64,000 nt of DNA, taken from Haliotis asinina. Its lineage: Eukaryota; Mollusca; Gastropoda; Lepetellida; Haliotidae. The position numbers and the translations under genes were made by a program. The notes under the pieces are model-generated. The model was not told the DNA's origin. It did not search any database and was given only the letters and a program-made list of their open reading frames with translations. The stretch is from NCBI RefSeq assembly GCF_037392515.1, contig NC_090291.1, positions 31,172,001-31,236,000 on the forward strand. The letters run 5' to 3'. Shown piece after piece: positions 1 through 11,814 of the stretch (position 1 is its first letter; every line of letters starts with the position of its first letter).

Positions 1-552
1 CTGTTAATAATACTTTCTAAGTATTATATTTACCTTTTAACTGATTATATTCTTGTTTATCTCGTAATTCATTAGTTTCTGATTTTTAAATGTTAGGTCA
101 ACTTGTAGTCTGACCAATTGCCGAGGAAGAAAAGAAAGAAGTCGTGAAGGAGCTACATGTACATTTCCCAGGTCAATGCCAGTAGTAGCAATAAATGGCT
201 TAATTCTGAGCCCATGAGGTGGAAAAAATGAGGACTTCATTTACACCCTTAAATGAAGACCCTTACATATTGCAAACGGATTCAGCTTGATGGGAGTCTC
301 AAGGAACAGAAAACGAGCCCAGTAAACAACGGATTTCGAGGATTGATGTTCATCGTCATCAGTATCGAGTGGACGTTTCGGTTTTTTTGTTTGGGGATTG
401 GTGTTCCATAGTGAGTTCGTACTGAAGCGTCATCCGGGTAATTATTCCACAAGATTGGCCCACGAGCCTGTACCTTCTGGACATAAAACTCAAGGCAAGT
501 TATGAATTTGGAGTTGTACTCATGATGATTTTAGGAAATGAGACCGCCAGTT

Positions 553-720
553 TAATGGAAATTGTTGTGATGATCCTATTGATTATTGTTCAACCTCATG
601 TGCAACAAGAAAATCGACGACAGATGTTTACGAAATACACAAGATCACATACGTAGATAGCACAGCTAAGAACAGGCTTAGACAAAAGCCCAAATGTCAG
701 GTTATACAAGGCTGTTTTTA
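553..720 (+). repeat. Left arm of the foldback element
   Basis: Inverted partner of 1671-1843; the central 100 bp match best. Confidence 0.6.
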
Positions 721-774
721 TTTGCGTGGATAACCAAAGACTGACATGCTGTATGTCACCATATTGGTTTCGTT

Positions 775-892
775 TCCAGTGATATGCAATATACGCAATT
801 GGGATACGATGACCTGACTACCCGTTCCTGTCAGTCGCCTCTTACAAAGTGTTGAAAACCAATTCTAACCTGCATGTTCACGGGTCTATATA
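775..892 (+). repeat. R1 repeat, right part
   Basis: Shares GGGATACGATGACCTG, the GTCAGTCGCCTCTTACAA segment and TTCACGGGT with the other R1 copies. Lies inside the foldback element. Confidence 0.7.
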
Positions 893-1670
893 TAACAGGC
901 CTGCTATTTATTTATTTTAAATATTTATTTTAAATATTCACGATTAACTTCCAGTTTGTCCTCTGTTTTAAAAATGTTCAGTTTTACCGCTTGCTGTGGG
1001 TCCGATGTGATGTCGGATGTCGGATCAGGAATCTGTGCCCTGAAAACATATATCATTCTTTCTGACGTAAAACCCTATCCCCAAACTGCGTGTTTTCCAG
1101 ATTGTTTGAAATCCAGTGATTTTATCATCTCACCTGATCACGATATACGTCGTGATTGGTTGAATCACGTACTCCAGTGAACATCCACTCGGCGTTTTCA
1201 GACTTTCAAACGGCAAACGACTGTCACAGCATTTACGGTGAACATTTTGCTTAAAGTATACATGCCACTAACATGTATTTTCTGTGCGTCTCTACACGAT
1301 AGTGAGACAAATTTCGCTTACTGTATCAACAATTACATATATATCACAAATAGAGTTAACAAATCATGTAATATTCATTGTCCTTCATCTATGTCTGTAC
1401 TATGGCACAAAAGTGTCATTTTGTCTAATATGCTATCTGTGTATCTGGGACAAACATTAAGATTTTTTTCAGTATCACCTGTGAGACCAGGGTGCCGTTG
1501 ATCAAAGGAACCTTAGCGCTACACCAGTCGTAGGTCTATATGTTCGTTTGTTACGATAACTCCAAGATCAATCTGTACAACGACATTCTGGTTGCTGTAG
1601 ATCTGAAGCAAGGACGTGCGCACGTTTCGAAATCATACCTTCACAATTACTCTCTTGTTGTAAACCCTTT

Positions 1671-1843
1671 ACAGCAGCCTTGTGCAAACTGATATTTGGG
1701 TGTGTGTCTAAGCCTGTTCTTAGCTGTGATATCTATGTACGTGATCTTTTGTATTTCGTAAACATCAGACTGTTTGTGTCGCTTTTCTTGCTGCCCACGA
1801 GGTTGAACAAAAATTAACAGAATTCTCCATTAATCTCCATTAC
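1671..1843 (-). repeat. Right arm of the foldback element
   Basis: Inverted partner of 553-720. Confidence 0.6.
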
Positions 1844-2599
1844 AATGTCAATCTCTTTTCCTAAAATGATCATGTGTCCGCGTGTCTGTGCCTTTCGCCT
1901 TTCTCATCTTGAAAGGTTTTTGTACTAGATACAGTGCACACAAAATGTAATCAAGTAGAGTGACTCTGCTGTACGCGGGTGCGGGTACTCGAGGAATTTC
2001 ATCATCATGTTCAAACGAAAAAGTCTCAAGCCATGTCCACAATCGAAGCAAACAATCCCAGCATGGGTGTAGGTTCATTGCAAATAAACAGGAGCTCCCA
2101 ATATAGTAGACTCACTTAAATTGAGTCTTGAGCATGAACTAGAGGATGGATGTATGCGACTGTAGTAATAGACCTACTGACATTACTATGGTACACAGAT
2201 GATATAACATACTATATGCTGTAGACTAGGTTCGGGTGATCCTGGCACAGTCAGACTGGTGAGGCTCATCATCAACTCAGGCCCCTGCCCCTACTACATG
2301 CAACCCAGACGTCGAATGGGACGTCTATCAGGAAGCGTTGCCTTGTCCGATCCAATTAAAACACTCTGGGGAATATGGCATCTCCCCAACAGAGCAACTC
2401 TCTACATTATCCAGCGTGTCAGAAGGACTGTGGTCCCGTTCGAGAACCCGGGCACCGAAAACATTGGAGAGTTGGACGATAATGTAGTTGGGACGCAGAC
2501 GAGACACTTCAAAATATTTAGCATGCTTTTCCTCAATCTTACTATTAACATTGCAGTTAAAAGGAAAAGAAAACATGAGATAAAAACGAATGCGGTCAA

Positions 2600-2865
2600 T
2601 CAATTTTGCAACTTCAATATCATACCAAGTCGCCGATAAATTGTGCACTCATATTTTTCAATATAATATCCATTCACCTCAATACGCTTATTACATCTTT
2701 CTTTCAAGTTTTTAATACCACTCAATAGAAATCCTCAGGTTGGCGGTCTCTGTGGCAGCCTCTATGTCCTTGCCATTGCTGGAAGCGTCTTCACCAAAGG
2801 GAGATTTCATCTGCTAGAACAGGAAATAAGGGGATCTAGGGTGGATGATTTAACTGTTCGAATCC
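2600..2865 (-). mobile_element. Mariner transposase fossil (C-terminal end)
   Basis: On the minus strand, SGIKNLKERCNKRIEVNGYY-IEK matches the end of mariner transposases (GI..L..RW.KCI...G.Y.EK). It is preceded by QMKSPFGEDASSNGKDIEAA in another frame. Broken by stops and a frameshift; the N-terminal domain and D residues are not visible. Confidence 0.55.
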
Positions 2866-4534
2866 ACATTCATGTATTCATTAAATTAGCATGACACTAT
2901 TCATTGATGGTAGTTAATCAACATATGTACAGTGCCGTGAACTCCATTAACATGGCGGACTATGGGAGTGTGAATCATACGTAAGCTGATAAATGTGATG
3001 TCATTAGTTAAATATTGGTCGGAAAATTGAACTGAACTTATGTGCGCAGATCGGAGAAGATTTCAAATATGCCTGTCAAAGTTTTCTAAGATCCATCCTA
3101 AACTCACTTCATGAAAATTATATATGAATAATTAACATGAAATAACATGTACGTCTATGGAAATTGCGTCAAATGCCCCAAAATAACGGGTGCGAGTCTG
3201 TGGGTACCCATCTTTCAGATACCTTCGACATACCAAGATTCTCATGAATAACGGTTTCTGCAGTTCCAAATGGTATTTATAATTCTTAAGAAAGTTCACT
3301 CGTACTGTTATTCGTCAATAAGACACAATTTTACTTTCTAAATTACATCAGCTATGGATTCCGGTTGGGTGGCATCTGAAACTCTGTCTGACCTTGGGTC
3401 ATTGACTAGAGACTCACTACCTCTTATAATCTGTAGAATCCAACGGAAAACTGATCAATAGTTAGTAGTCAGAACCATTCTTACCCGACATGGCAAATTC
3501 CTGAAACATCAAAGGACGTAAATTCACATGCCTGTGGAAGAAGAACCGAAAGGGATATGCATCTTTGACGTTCACAATTTGGGTTAAACCCAGCAGCATG
3601 GTATGCTGCAGACAATCTCATAATTAGGTCGAGGGAACAATTGGAAGTATTCAACATCTAAATGTATATTATATACTCATTAAAAAGTATCTGAACCTGA
3701 ACTTTGCATAGGAAGTGTAAACGTTGATAAACGTTTCAAGTACAGACATCTTATGAACGCACGACCGATTCCCTCTATAGCCACGCCTAAACACAACTCA
3801 CGATAAGCACGTGCACAATACAGTAGCCTCTACACAAGTGCATGGGGTCCCATTCTTGATTTTGATGAGTCGAGTCAAAAAGATTGAGAAATCACGTAGA
3901 ACATTATTTTGACACTCATCTTGCATCACACATTTGTTAGTGTTTGTTTTTCGTCGTTTATTTTAAAATGAAAATCCTGCACATGCAAATTACATGCCAT
4001 ACACCAATCATCTTTCAAAAGCGACTACATTCCAAATAGCTATGGTTGTAATTAAGTGCAAATGGTGATGCACTCTCAAAACATTCAATATTATCATATC
4101 AACATTTCACTGACTAAATATTAATCTCCTAAATATTTTTAATTGTAAATAGAAAATGAAGATATTGTTTTTGAATAGTATATTTTCTAAAGATATGGCG
4201 ATAATATCGACTATTTGAGTAAACGCTTCTACACTCACTCGTACAAGCGTTCAGTCGGAAATGTTAAGTCACAAACCTACTGTTAGCCATTATTAAGCAT
4301 GATAGTGTGTATGAAGTATGTTTCCTTGCTTATATTCACTGTCCGCCCACGTTGTTGCACGTGGCATAGGTTAGGATGAACAGTATTGTGAGTGACGTAT
4401 TTTTAGTTGCCTTTGACCACATGCCGACATTCTACTCGTCACAATATTCTGTGTGTCTGTAGCTTTTGAAAGTTACCTGTCTGTAATCGTTGACAGTAAC
4501 AATGCAAACAGAATCCGTTGATTTTCATGTTTCA

Positions 4535-4755
4535 ACCTCGTTGCTTTGAAGGGGTGGTTGGATAAGCCAGTTGTTATGCGTTTGTTCGTCACGCCAACAG
4601 TTGCGTTCCCCACATAGGCACTGTATGTGAAGGCCATTTCTGGTTTCCCTCGCAGAGATAGTGCCGGAATATTGCTGATAGTGCCGGAATATTGCTGATA
4701 GTGCCGGAATATTGCTGATGTTGCCGGAATATTGCCAATAGCAGCGTAAAACCTA
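4535..4755 (+). repeat. tRNA-derived SINE R2, decayed copy
   Basis: GCGTTTGTTCGTCACGCC and the tail (GGAATATTGC, GCAGCGTAAAACC) match the copy at 43535-43672. The tail carries a local tandem expansion. Confidence 0.5.
4661..4740 (+). repeat. 20-bp tandem repeat, 4 copies
   Basis: GTGCCGGAATATTGCTGATA repeats twice exactly, then twice with changes. It arose from the SINE tail that it sits in. Confidence 0.9.
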
Positions 4756-6043
4756 AATTAAAATTCATTCACCGTGCTACCGTTTGTCCGCCACACACTT
4801 AAGTGCATTTCTATCAAATTCCCAGAAGCCATGTCGTTTACGGTTTAGAACAATTACTGCACCAACTGTTGTTGGAATTATCCATGGTTGGTTTGCCCAA
4901 AGTAGGTCAGTCTCACCACAGAGTCGCAGGTCATGTCACTGTCGTGTCAGCAGGTTAGAAATGGGTTGTGAGGCAAGTAGGTCAAATCTCGTACTTATTC
5001 TGAGTCACATGGTGCATTTGGGTGACGCCATCAGACTCTTCAAACAACACAGACATTACTGCTTTGAAAGTGAGGAAGAAGGGGATGAAGTCATGTTCTT
5101 GCTCTTGTTTGCATTTTGTTTAATCAGTGCATAGTTTTGAAATGTTGCCATCGACTTCGGATTGACAGCATAGTGACGCAAATGCCGTGACGCGTTCCAC
5201 TGGCACATAGCTGGCACGGTCTTTTTGAGATAGGCTTGTGTTAACGTTTGTGAGGTTTGGCCGTCAACAACGTTTATTTTCACGGCTGAAACGCTGCCCC
5301 GATTTACTGTGCTAGAATTTTACGGTGAAAGTGTACTATAACGTATTTTATTTTCCTATAGGTTTATAACGTCAACTGTAATTAGGATTTGGATGTACAA
5401 CGTCATCGTGGATGATCGAGATTCAGTGTGTCTGCATTTTTGTCACGCATGATTCTGAAATATCCACGGCAGTTTTCTCATAATGTGAGTTTTAAATGGA
5501 CATACAAGACCTTTATTCACGTGACAGGTGACGCATGGCTTCCAGAATTGCCTGTTCAAGGAGCTGGAGAGCGAGCATCCCCAATATTCCATCCATGACA
5601 GCAGGGAGTGATAGTACACTAGTTTTCGTAACACATACATGACAAAGGAATTACTTCGTCCGTGACAGGTGTCTGGAAGGGCATATGCTGTAGGGAATTG
5701 AGTGTTTTACATAGAACGCAAAACGAGGAATTTACCAGTTGTATCGTTGAAGTCGTGGGCGTGTTTCTCAAGTGGACGGATAAGGACGTTTAGCACAGAG
5801 GTGAGCCGCACGCAAATCAACCCTAAAACATTCATTTTACTGTATTTGCTGTTTTGTTCTACAATCATTTCCTTTCATTTGGTAATTGTGGGATAAATAT
5901 ACATAATAATACATGCAATATACCCTATAAGACCACATATCCTTGCTAAAGTAAGATGGTACCTAGAACTAGAACCCAGATGACTTGAAATGTCTCTTTG
6001 GTAAACCAATTGAAGCCTAGCATCCGACAATTCTTACAATGGC

Positions 6044-6305
6044 CCCGACCCGTGAAGGTCCCGGGGTAGAATAGGCCTTCAGCAACCCATGCTAGCCATA
6101 AAAGGCGACTATGCTTGTCGTAAGAGGCAACTGACGGGATCGGGTGGTCAGGCTCGCTGACACGTGTCATCGGTACCAAATTGCGCAGATCGATGCTCAT
6201 GTTGTTGATCACTGGAATGTCTGGTCCAGACAAGATTGTTTACAGACAGCCGCCATATGGCTGGAATATTGCCATATGGCTGGACTAAAGTCACTCGCTC
6301 ATTAC
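6044..6305 (-). repeat. R1 repeat, nearly full copy
   Basis: Minus orientation: CCCGTGAAGGTCCCGGGGTA, AGGCGACTATGCTTGTCG, GGGATCGGGTGGTCAGGCTC, GTTGATCACTGGAATGTCTG, and GGCTGGAATATTGCC at the far end. It is the best consensus-like copy in the window. Confidence 0.8.
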
Positions 6306-6714
6306 AATGGTTCCTCATCTATGCCGATTCAACGAATTAAGAGTAAGTTCATTAAGACCGCTGGAAAGTGTCATAGAAAGATGCATTTTTTTGTTGCCAA
6401 GGGACAGTTACGTGAATATCAGGGATGGTAGCAGGTGAAAGTGATTTCGGCTGAAAATCAGATGAGGGTCAAACCGAAACAATGTATGTTAGAAGTTACG
6501 GGGAAATTCTGAAATGCGACAACGTATGGGACAGATGCGGGTACTTGACGTTGACAAGCTGGATCCCAGCTTCCTAAATAATTCCTTCCTGGATTGAGAC
6601 GAATCACAGAATCCATTTATTTGCATTTAAATCAGCGGACCTCCGAGGATTCATGTGCAATTGCCATCTCTGCGTGATGGTTTATAGAAATGAACCATGC
6701 TTACTTCTTTAATT

Positions 6715-7390
6715 TTTGAGAAAGCTTGTCTGCATTGTATTGATCGACTCCCAAGGGCCATCTCTTAACCAATGCCGTACCTAATTAATCTTACAGTATA
6801 TAACGAAACTATTTCCAAACGAGTCCAACCCTCCATTTAACTGCGTTTTCAATCTTCTTTAAGAGGATCTGTACAACAATAAGTCTTCTCTTGTTCTGCC
6901 CCTGGGACTCAGAGTAAAACCTTCACTTCTGCTTCTTGTATTGAACTGGAAAATATAGCTCCTTCCTGTACATGTCTTCTTTCTTCTCTTCCGAAGCAAT
7001 TCGTGAGGCCAGAAGTTGACCTAACATTGACAACTTTTTTTTTAAAATCCTAAACAAATTACCATGTAAAGAAGAGTTTAATCCATTAATATGTAAATAT
7101 AAACCATACCAACTCGATATTTACTGATGGGTCCAAGGATGGTGGCGCAGTGGATTGTGCCCCTCACATACAGAATAATATCTTCTCGATTTATAAGAGC
7201 TCTGTTTTCACAGCAGAAGCAAACGCCATATTACCGACCTTAAATTATATTAATTACTAATAATTAGCAACCCAAATATAAAAATGGATAATCTTTGAAG
7301 GCTCTCTGTCTTGCCTTCTTGCTATTAAAAATCATTTATCCAAACATCCTCTTTCATGATTATACAATGCCATTTAGAAAGTGGTCAAAT
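6715..7390 (+). mobile_element. LINE fragment (Jockey-like, RNase H region), left part
   Basis: 7098-7260 encodes IFTDGSKDGGAVDCAP and VFTAEANAILPTLNYI, the RNase H signature (TDGSK, TAE) of LINEs; 7290-7330 continues WIIFEGSLSCLLAIKNHLSK. Upstream sequence reads as the linker region in broken frames. Interrupted by SINEs at 7391-7737 and resumed at 7737. Confidence 0.65.
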
Positions 7391-7488
7391 GCAACATGTG
7401 CCTTATTTGGGAATTCACTTTCTTAGTAAAGTACAAATTCTAGTACATATTTGGGGGTTGAGTCCCATTCGGGATTGGAACCGTTAGA
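7391..7488 (-). repeat. tRNA-derived SINE R4, truncated, minus
   Basis: CACTTTCTTAGTAAAGTACA, then TTGAGTCCCATTCGGGATT, match the SINE at 35058-35232. Only the tail and the B-box end remain. Confidence 0.7.
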
Positions 7489-7561
7489 GTCGTGCCAATT
7501 AACACTTATCAGAAGGGTACATAAATTACGCAGTCTAGACTACCAGCTGTCCGACTTCCAT

Positions 7562-7737
7562 TTTTGTGGAAGTCGCAGTGCCTGAGCGGTTTAGGCGGCT
7601 GACTTTGTGCGCTGGCGATTAGGTGCCAGACTCTGAGGGTGCGGGTTCGAATCCCGATTCAACCAAAAAATGCTAGAATTTGTTCTTTACTAAGATTGTG
7701 AAATCTCATATATGACATATGTTGCATCCTCTTTTAA
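7562..7737 (+). repeat. tRNA-derived SINE R4, plus
   Basis: Head resembles tRNA-Leu/Ser: A-box GCCTGAGCGGTTTAGGCGGC and B-box GGGTTCGAATCCC. The tail is AATTTGTTCTTTACTAAG and CATATATGACATATGTTGCA. Inserted in the LINE next to an inverted copy. Confidence 0.75.
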
Positions 7738-7925
7738 TTTAAATTATTGAATAATGGCGTTGCTACTGGCCAATCCTGTTGGTTGTCGGTTTTTGATTAC
7801 CAAGCCACGTTGGCATTTCTGGGAACACAAAGGCCGATCCTGCTGGTAAGACAGCACTCAACAAATCTTTGACAGCACCTCTTATTCCATACTCCGATTA
7901 CAAAGCCACTACTATATCGTAAGTC
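7737..7925 (+). mobile_element. LINE fragment, right part (after the SINEs)
   Basis: 7785-7915 encodes pieces of the LINE C-terminus: PSHVGISGNTKADPAGKTAL-type residues spread over frames (CCAAGCCACGTTGGCATTTC). It continues the fragment that ends at 7390. Confidence 0.55.
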
Positions 7926-8789
7926 CGTGATCTAAAGCAAAAGAAGTGGGACAACGTATAGACCAAAGAAGAAACGACGTCAAACACCAGAACATATTCT
8001 GTCTTCAAAACCTTCCTCAATTCAGAGAGATTACTTGTCTCGTCAACGGTGCTAGCTTCTCTGACCAGATGGGTAATTGTAATGAGTAGAAAGCTATTGC
8101 CGGTTTTTACGACTCCAACCATGAGATCAACTAAATTAATCATACGTCTTAAAGTAAGAGCATGAGTGTAGATAACGTTCATATACATAATTTAAATATA
8201 TTGGCAGAAAGTGAGTACCGAAAAATGGTTTCTGGATCTCGTGGGTTGTTTCATTACTGCATATTGTGTAATGAGCATTGTTACTCAAGCTTTTGACAGT
8301 AGTCACACCATGATCGAGCTTCATGTATTCTGCGGAGTCGAATCCTTTGTGCGCCGTCACGAGCGACCATTTGAACCACAAAGCTACATAACCGCTCGGT
8401 ATATATTAAAACTGGTTCATTCATTTCGTACGTAAGTCACGTAATTGCTAGCCACCTGTTGTTCCTAATATCCAATACAGTCTCGCGGATGAAAGTTATC
8501 ATCCAATATTTAATATAAACGTTTTTGTAGGAAGTTTCCATGGTTATTGAATATCAATCGGTGTTTTGTGAATTCAACATGTATTCTCTCAGACAAAAAA
8601 TGAAGAAATATGAAGCTATTAATTAGGCATTCAATAATTTTTGATACCGGGTTCGTATAACTGTAGTTCATATCATTTGTGACCATTTTTCTTCGATGAT
8701 CTTGGGTCAGGAACACTCTGTATTTACAGGTGTTCCTCAGCAGGTGATGTTGGCGTCTCTACGGATACCCATAATGGACGAACCTCTCT

Positions 8790-8850
8790 GTCTGTGGTGC
8801 AGGGGCGGATCGAGAGGGGGTTGCCAGGGTGACATAGTAGCGCTAAACGG
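8790..8850 (+). repeat. Repeat edge 'GGGGCGGATC' (unclassified)
   Basis: GGGGCGGATCGAGAGGGGGT resembles the inverse of CACCCCTCCTCTGGATCCGC at 27228-27248. Probably a terminus of an uncharacterised interspersed repeat. Confidence 0.3.
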
Positions 8851-9111
8851 AGCATTCACCAATCTGACGCATCACCAATCTGGCTATAGAGGCTTTCAAT
8901 GCGTATCAGGACGGATGGGAGAAAACAGGATAACATGGTGGGGGACAGGGGTAGTTTCAATGTACTTGTGTTTTTCAAATGGCAACAGTGAATTGCACTC
9001 ATGCATCTTTCGCATTTCACTGCGTTAGTTCGAAGAAGTAGGGACATCGGTCCAAAAGTACCTTAAAATTGAAGATTTGTTACTCAGTATATTTCCATTT
9101 TAGATTTCACA

Positions 9112-9271
9112 ATGTCCGCCGGTTATGGAAACGATATGGAAATGGAAGAGACAAGGGTATCCAGACCTCAGTGGGGATCTCGGGTACAATACTTGTTATC
9201 CCTTATTGGATACAGTGTAGGTTTGGGAAATATATGGAGATTTCCCTATATCTGCAACAGGAACGGAGGAG
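9112..9271 (+). CDS. SLC6 exon 1: N-terminus and TM1
   Basis: Encodes residues 1-53 plus one base (phase 1 end, donor GTATGA). It contains the family signature [14 protein letters not shown] followed by CNRNGG. Asn40 of GLGN is the conserved Na+-site residue; Gly37 replaces the Asp of monoamine carriers. The acceptor before the ATG suggests that the transcript exon starts at 9104. Confidence 0.93.
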
Positions 9272-11753
9272 GTATGACTTAGTAATGCATCCACCTTTCA
9301 AGACAGTCACTGTCATCTATATCACTATTATCATCACTCACTCACTCACCCACTCAACCCGATAGTGAAATCAAAGTGTCACTGTATGACATTTTCAAAA
9401 TTCTACGAATCAGTGACGAAGGCGATGTCCAGTGCAATATCATCGTACGCTTTTATTATGTAAGTGTTTTGTTTGTGTTTGTTATATCTATATGAGACAC
9501 GCGTTATTAGCGACCAGTGGAATTGCTTTTCAGCTACCCATGCTATCGAGTGGTCAAATTAGCCGATTTTCTTGATGCATGTAATCGTTTTGCGTTATGC
9601 ATAGATTGCTGGTCATGATGTCCATCACTGGATCGTCTGGTCCAGACTTGATTATTTACAGACCGCCGTCGTGTAGCTGACAATCTGCCGAGTGCGGCGT
9701 TGAACGACAAATAAACTATAAAGTTTGTTTCATGGTACTTCACTTCACCCATCATCCAAGGGTCTGAGGAATATTTGAACCAAGAACGTGTATTATTGTA
9801 ACTGAGCCAATGAAAAATATAGAATTTATCCAGTGCAAAGATGGCATTTCACAACTTCTTCGTATTTTTAATCAAAATTTTTACAAAACCAACAGCTGTC
9901 CCACGGCGCGTAGTCAACACCGACATAAAATCACGTCTGTACATTTATCATCATTAAAAAGCCCAGGAGTCCGGCAGCTGTCTTTTCGGATTATGTGTTT
10001 TACAGCAATTAGAACGGTTTAATCCGGCACGTGGCCAGGGGTCGGCCGAATGTGTATTGCCACATTAGTCCTGCGTTGAAACTACATGGTTGCCGACAAA
10101 CATAAATCAATGTTTTTTTAGTATGAGTATACTTGCCCATGTATTTAGTGATTTGAGTCCATGTGTGCAGTAGCATAGAGACCTATATAATTAAACGATG
10201 TATATATGATTGGCAAAACTGAATCAATTCAAGTCATAGGCAACGGTTTCGGCTGTACAATCCGAGATGTTGTGTAAACCGGATTATATCTTCAGTCCCT
10301 GTTAATGCCGGTAGAGACAGGGTTTACTGTATTTAGAAGCCCATATCTATTACCAATGTGGTCAAACCGTTTCGAGTATTAGAAATAGCCACATATAATG
10401 TTATGATTTTCTTTTTCTTTACAGGAGCATTTTTGATTCCCTTCGCCATTTTTCTGTTCTTTGCCTGTTTTCCCCTTTTTTTCCTCGAGACATGTGTGTC
10501 TCAGTTCTCGGGAAAGGGGACTGTTCATGTGTGGAGCTTTTGTCCCCTTCTCAAAGGTAATTGTTTTAATTCTGAAAATTGTTTTTGATAGAACAATTTG
10601 TTGCTTTTCACCAGACTAAAATAATTTGAATTAAGTAAAATCAAAACAAATGTGTAATGCCTGTATTCCACGGACTTCAAACTGTGTAATGAACTGTGTT
10701 AATGGATTTATAAGGTGAGAATAAGGTACCACACTCATAAACTTTGGATATGCATATAAGTCAAGTCTCGTTAATACTAGACAGCAAATCATATATATAA
10801 TTAAATTCAACATGTTTTCAACATGCTTGTATCGGCCAAACATCAAAGGAGATGTCTTTAATGACACACGTAAGTTGTTTTCTAAACTAACGGGCAAAAG
10901 AAACGATACCAAAACTCAATTTGATGACTTGATAATGTATGTCTTCATTTATACAGTGACGCATTGTGTAGTGTTGCTACCCCAATGATATGACTGAGTT
11001 CGTGTTGCTCAATATACCTATTGTTAAAATTTACTGTCCATTTTGTCGTTCATGGTTCGTCGTATTGTAATGTCAGTGATTTCGACTTGGTATCGCATTT
11101 TTTTGTCCGTTAGTTTATTAAACATGATGACGTGATACAGTGTTGTCATCGTTTTCATGCCTTGTATTAAACGTTTCTTTTACAACTGTAACAAAATGTA
11201 TTCCTTCCACAGGGGTGGGTTTTGGGATGCTGATTCTTGGCTGTGTGATGGTCCCCTACTATAACTTCCTCATGGCGTGGCCGATATACTACCTCGTCCA
11301 ATCCTGCTCTGCTGTCCTTCCTTGGACTACGTGTGGAAACGATTGGAACACTGAGTATTGTGTAACTGACGTCTTGACAAACGTCAGCTTAACGTCAACG
11401 AATACAACGTCATTGAATGATACGCTGTATAATCAGATCGCCGTTAGTAACGCATGGAAGAACCTTACTCTTTCGCACACTGCTGCGGAGGAATTCTGGC
11501 AGTAAGAATATTTTCCCCGCTATACATGTTTCATTTTAAATGATAATTCTGCCGTGCTGTATATCCCACCTTCTAATTTTCATTCAAACTATTTTTCTTC
11601 CTCTGAACATTAACAATAGCATAGTATGGCTGGTTGATAAACAATCGCCAACAGCTGAAGGTATGATGTAAATCCAGCTAGGGTGCATCCGTGTAGCAAA
11701 AGTAATGCAAGTCCCCATGGCCCCTAGAATGGTGATCTACCTTCAGTGTCTGC

Positions 11754-11814
<61 letters not shown>

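Larger units (their letters stand above)
553..1843. mobile_element. Long-inverted-repeat (foldback-type) DNA element
   Basis: About 170 bp at 553-720 recur inverted at 1671-1843. For example, AAGAACAGGCTTAGACA at about 668 is answered by TGTCTAAGCCTGTTCTT at about 1706, and GTTCAACCTC (589) by GAGGTTGAAC (1800). Arms look 80-85% matched by eye. The 950 bp interior holds an R1 repeat piece and no recognisable transposase. The outer ends are approximate. Confidence 0.6.

Noticed and set aside
2259-2648. Overlapping plus and minus frames of 126 and 106 codons
   Set aside because: They lie next to the mariner fossil; no coding features of their own, and most likely 3' flank of that element.
4661-4740. 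CRISPR-like array of 20-bp repeats
   Set aside because: Units are directly adjacent with no spacers, the genome is eukaryotic, and the sequence is a SINE tail.
7565-7670. Possible genuine tRNA-Leu gene
   Set aside because: A and B boxes are present, but the acceptor stem does not pair well, and the same sequence with the same 3' tail occurs at 35058-35232 and 7391-7488, so it is a SINE.
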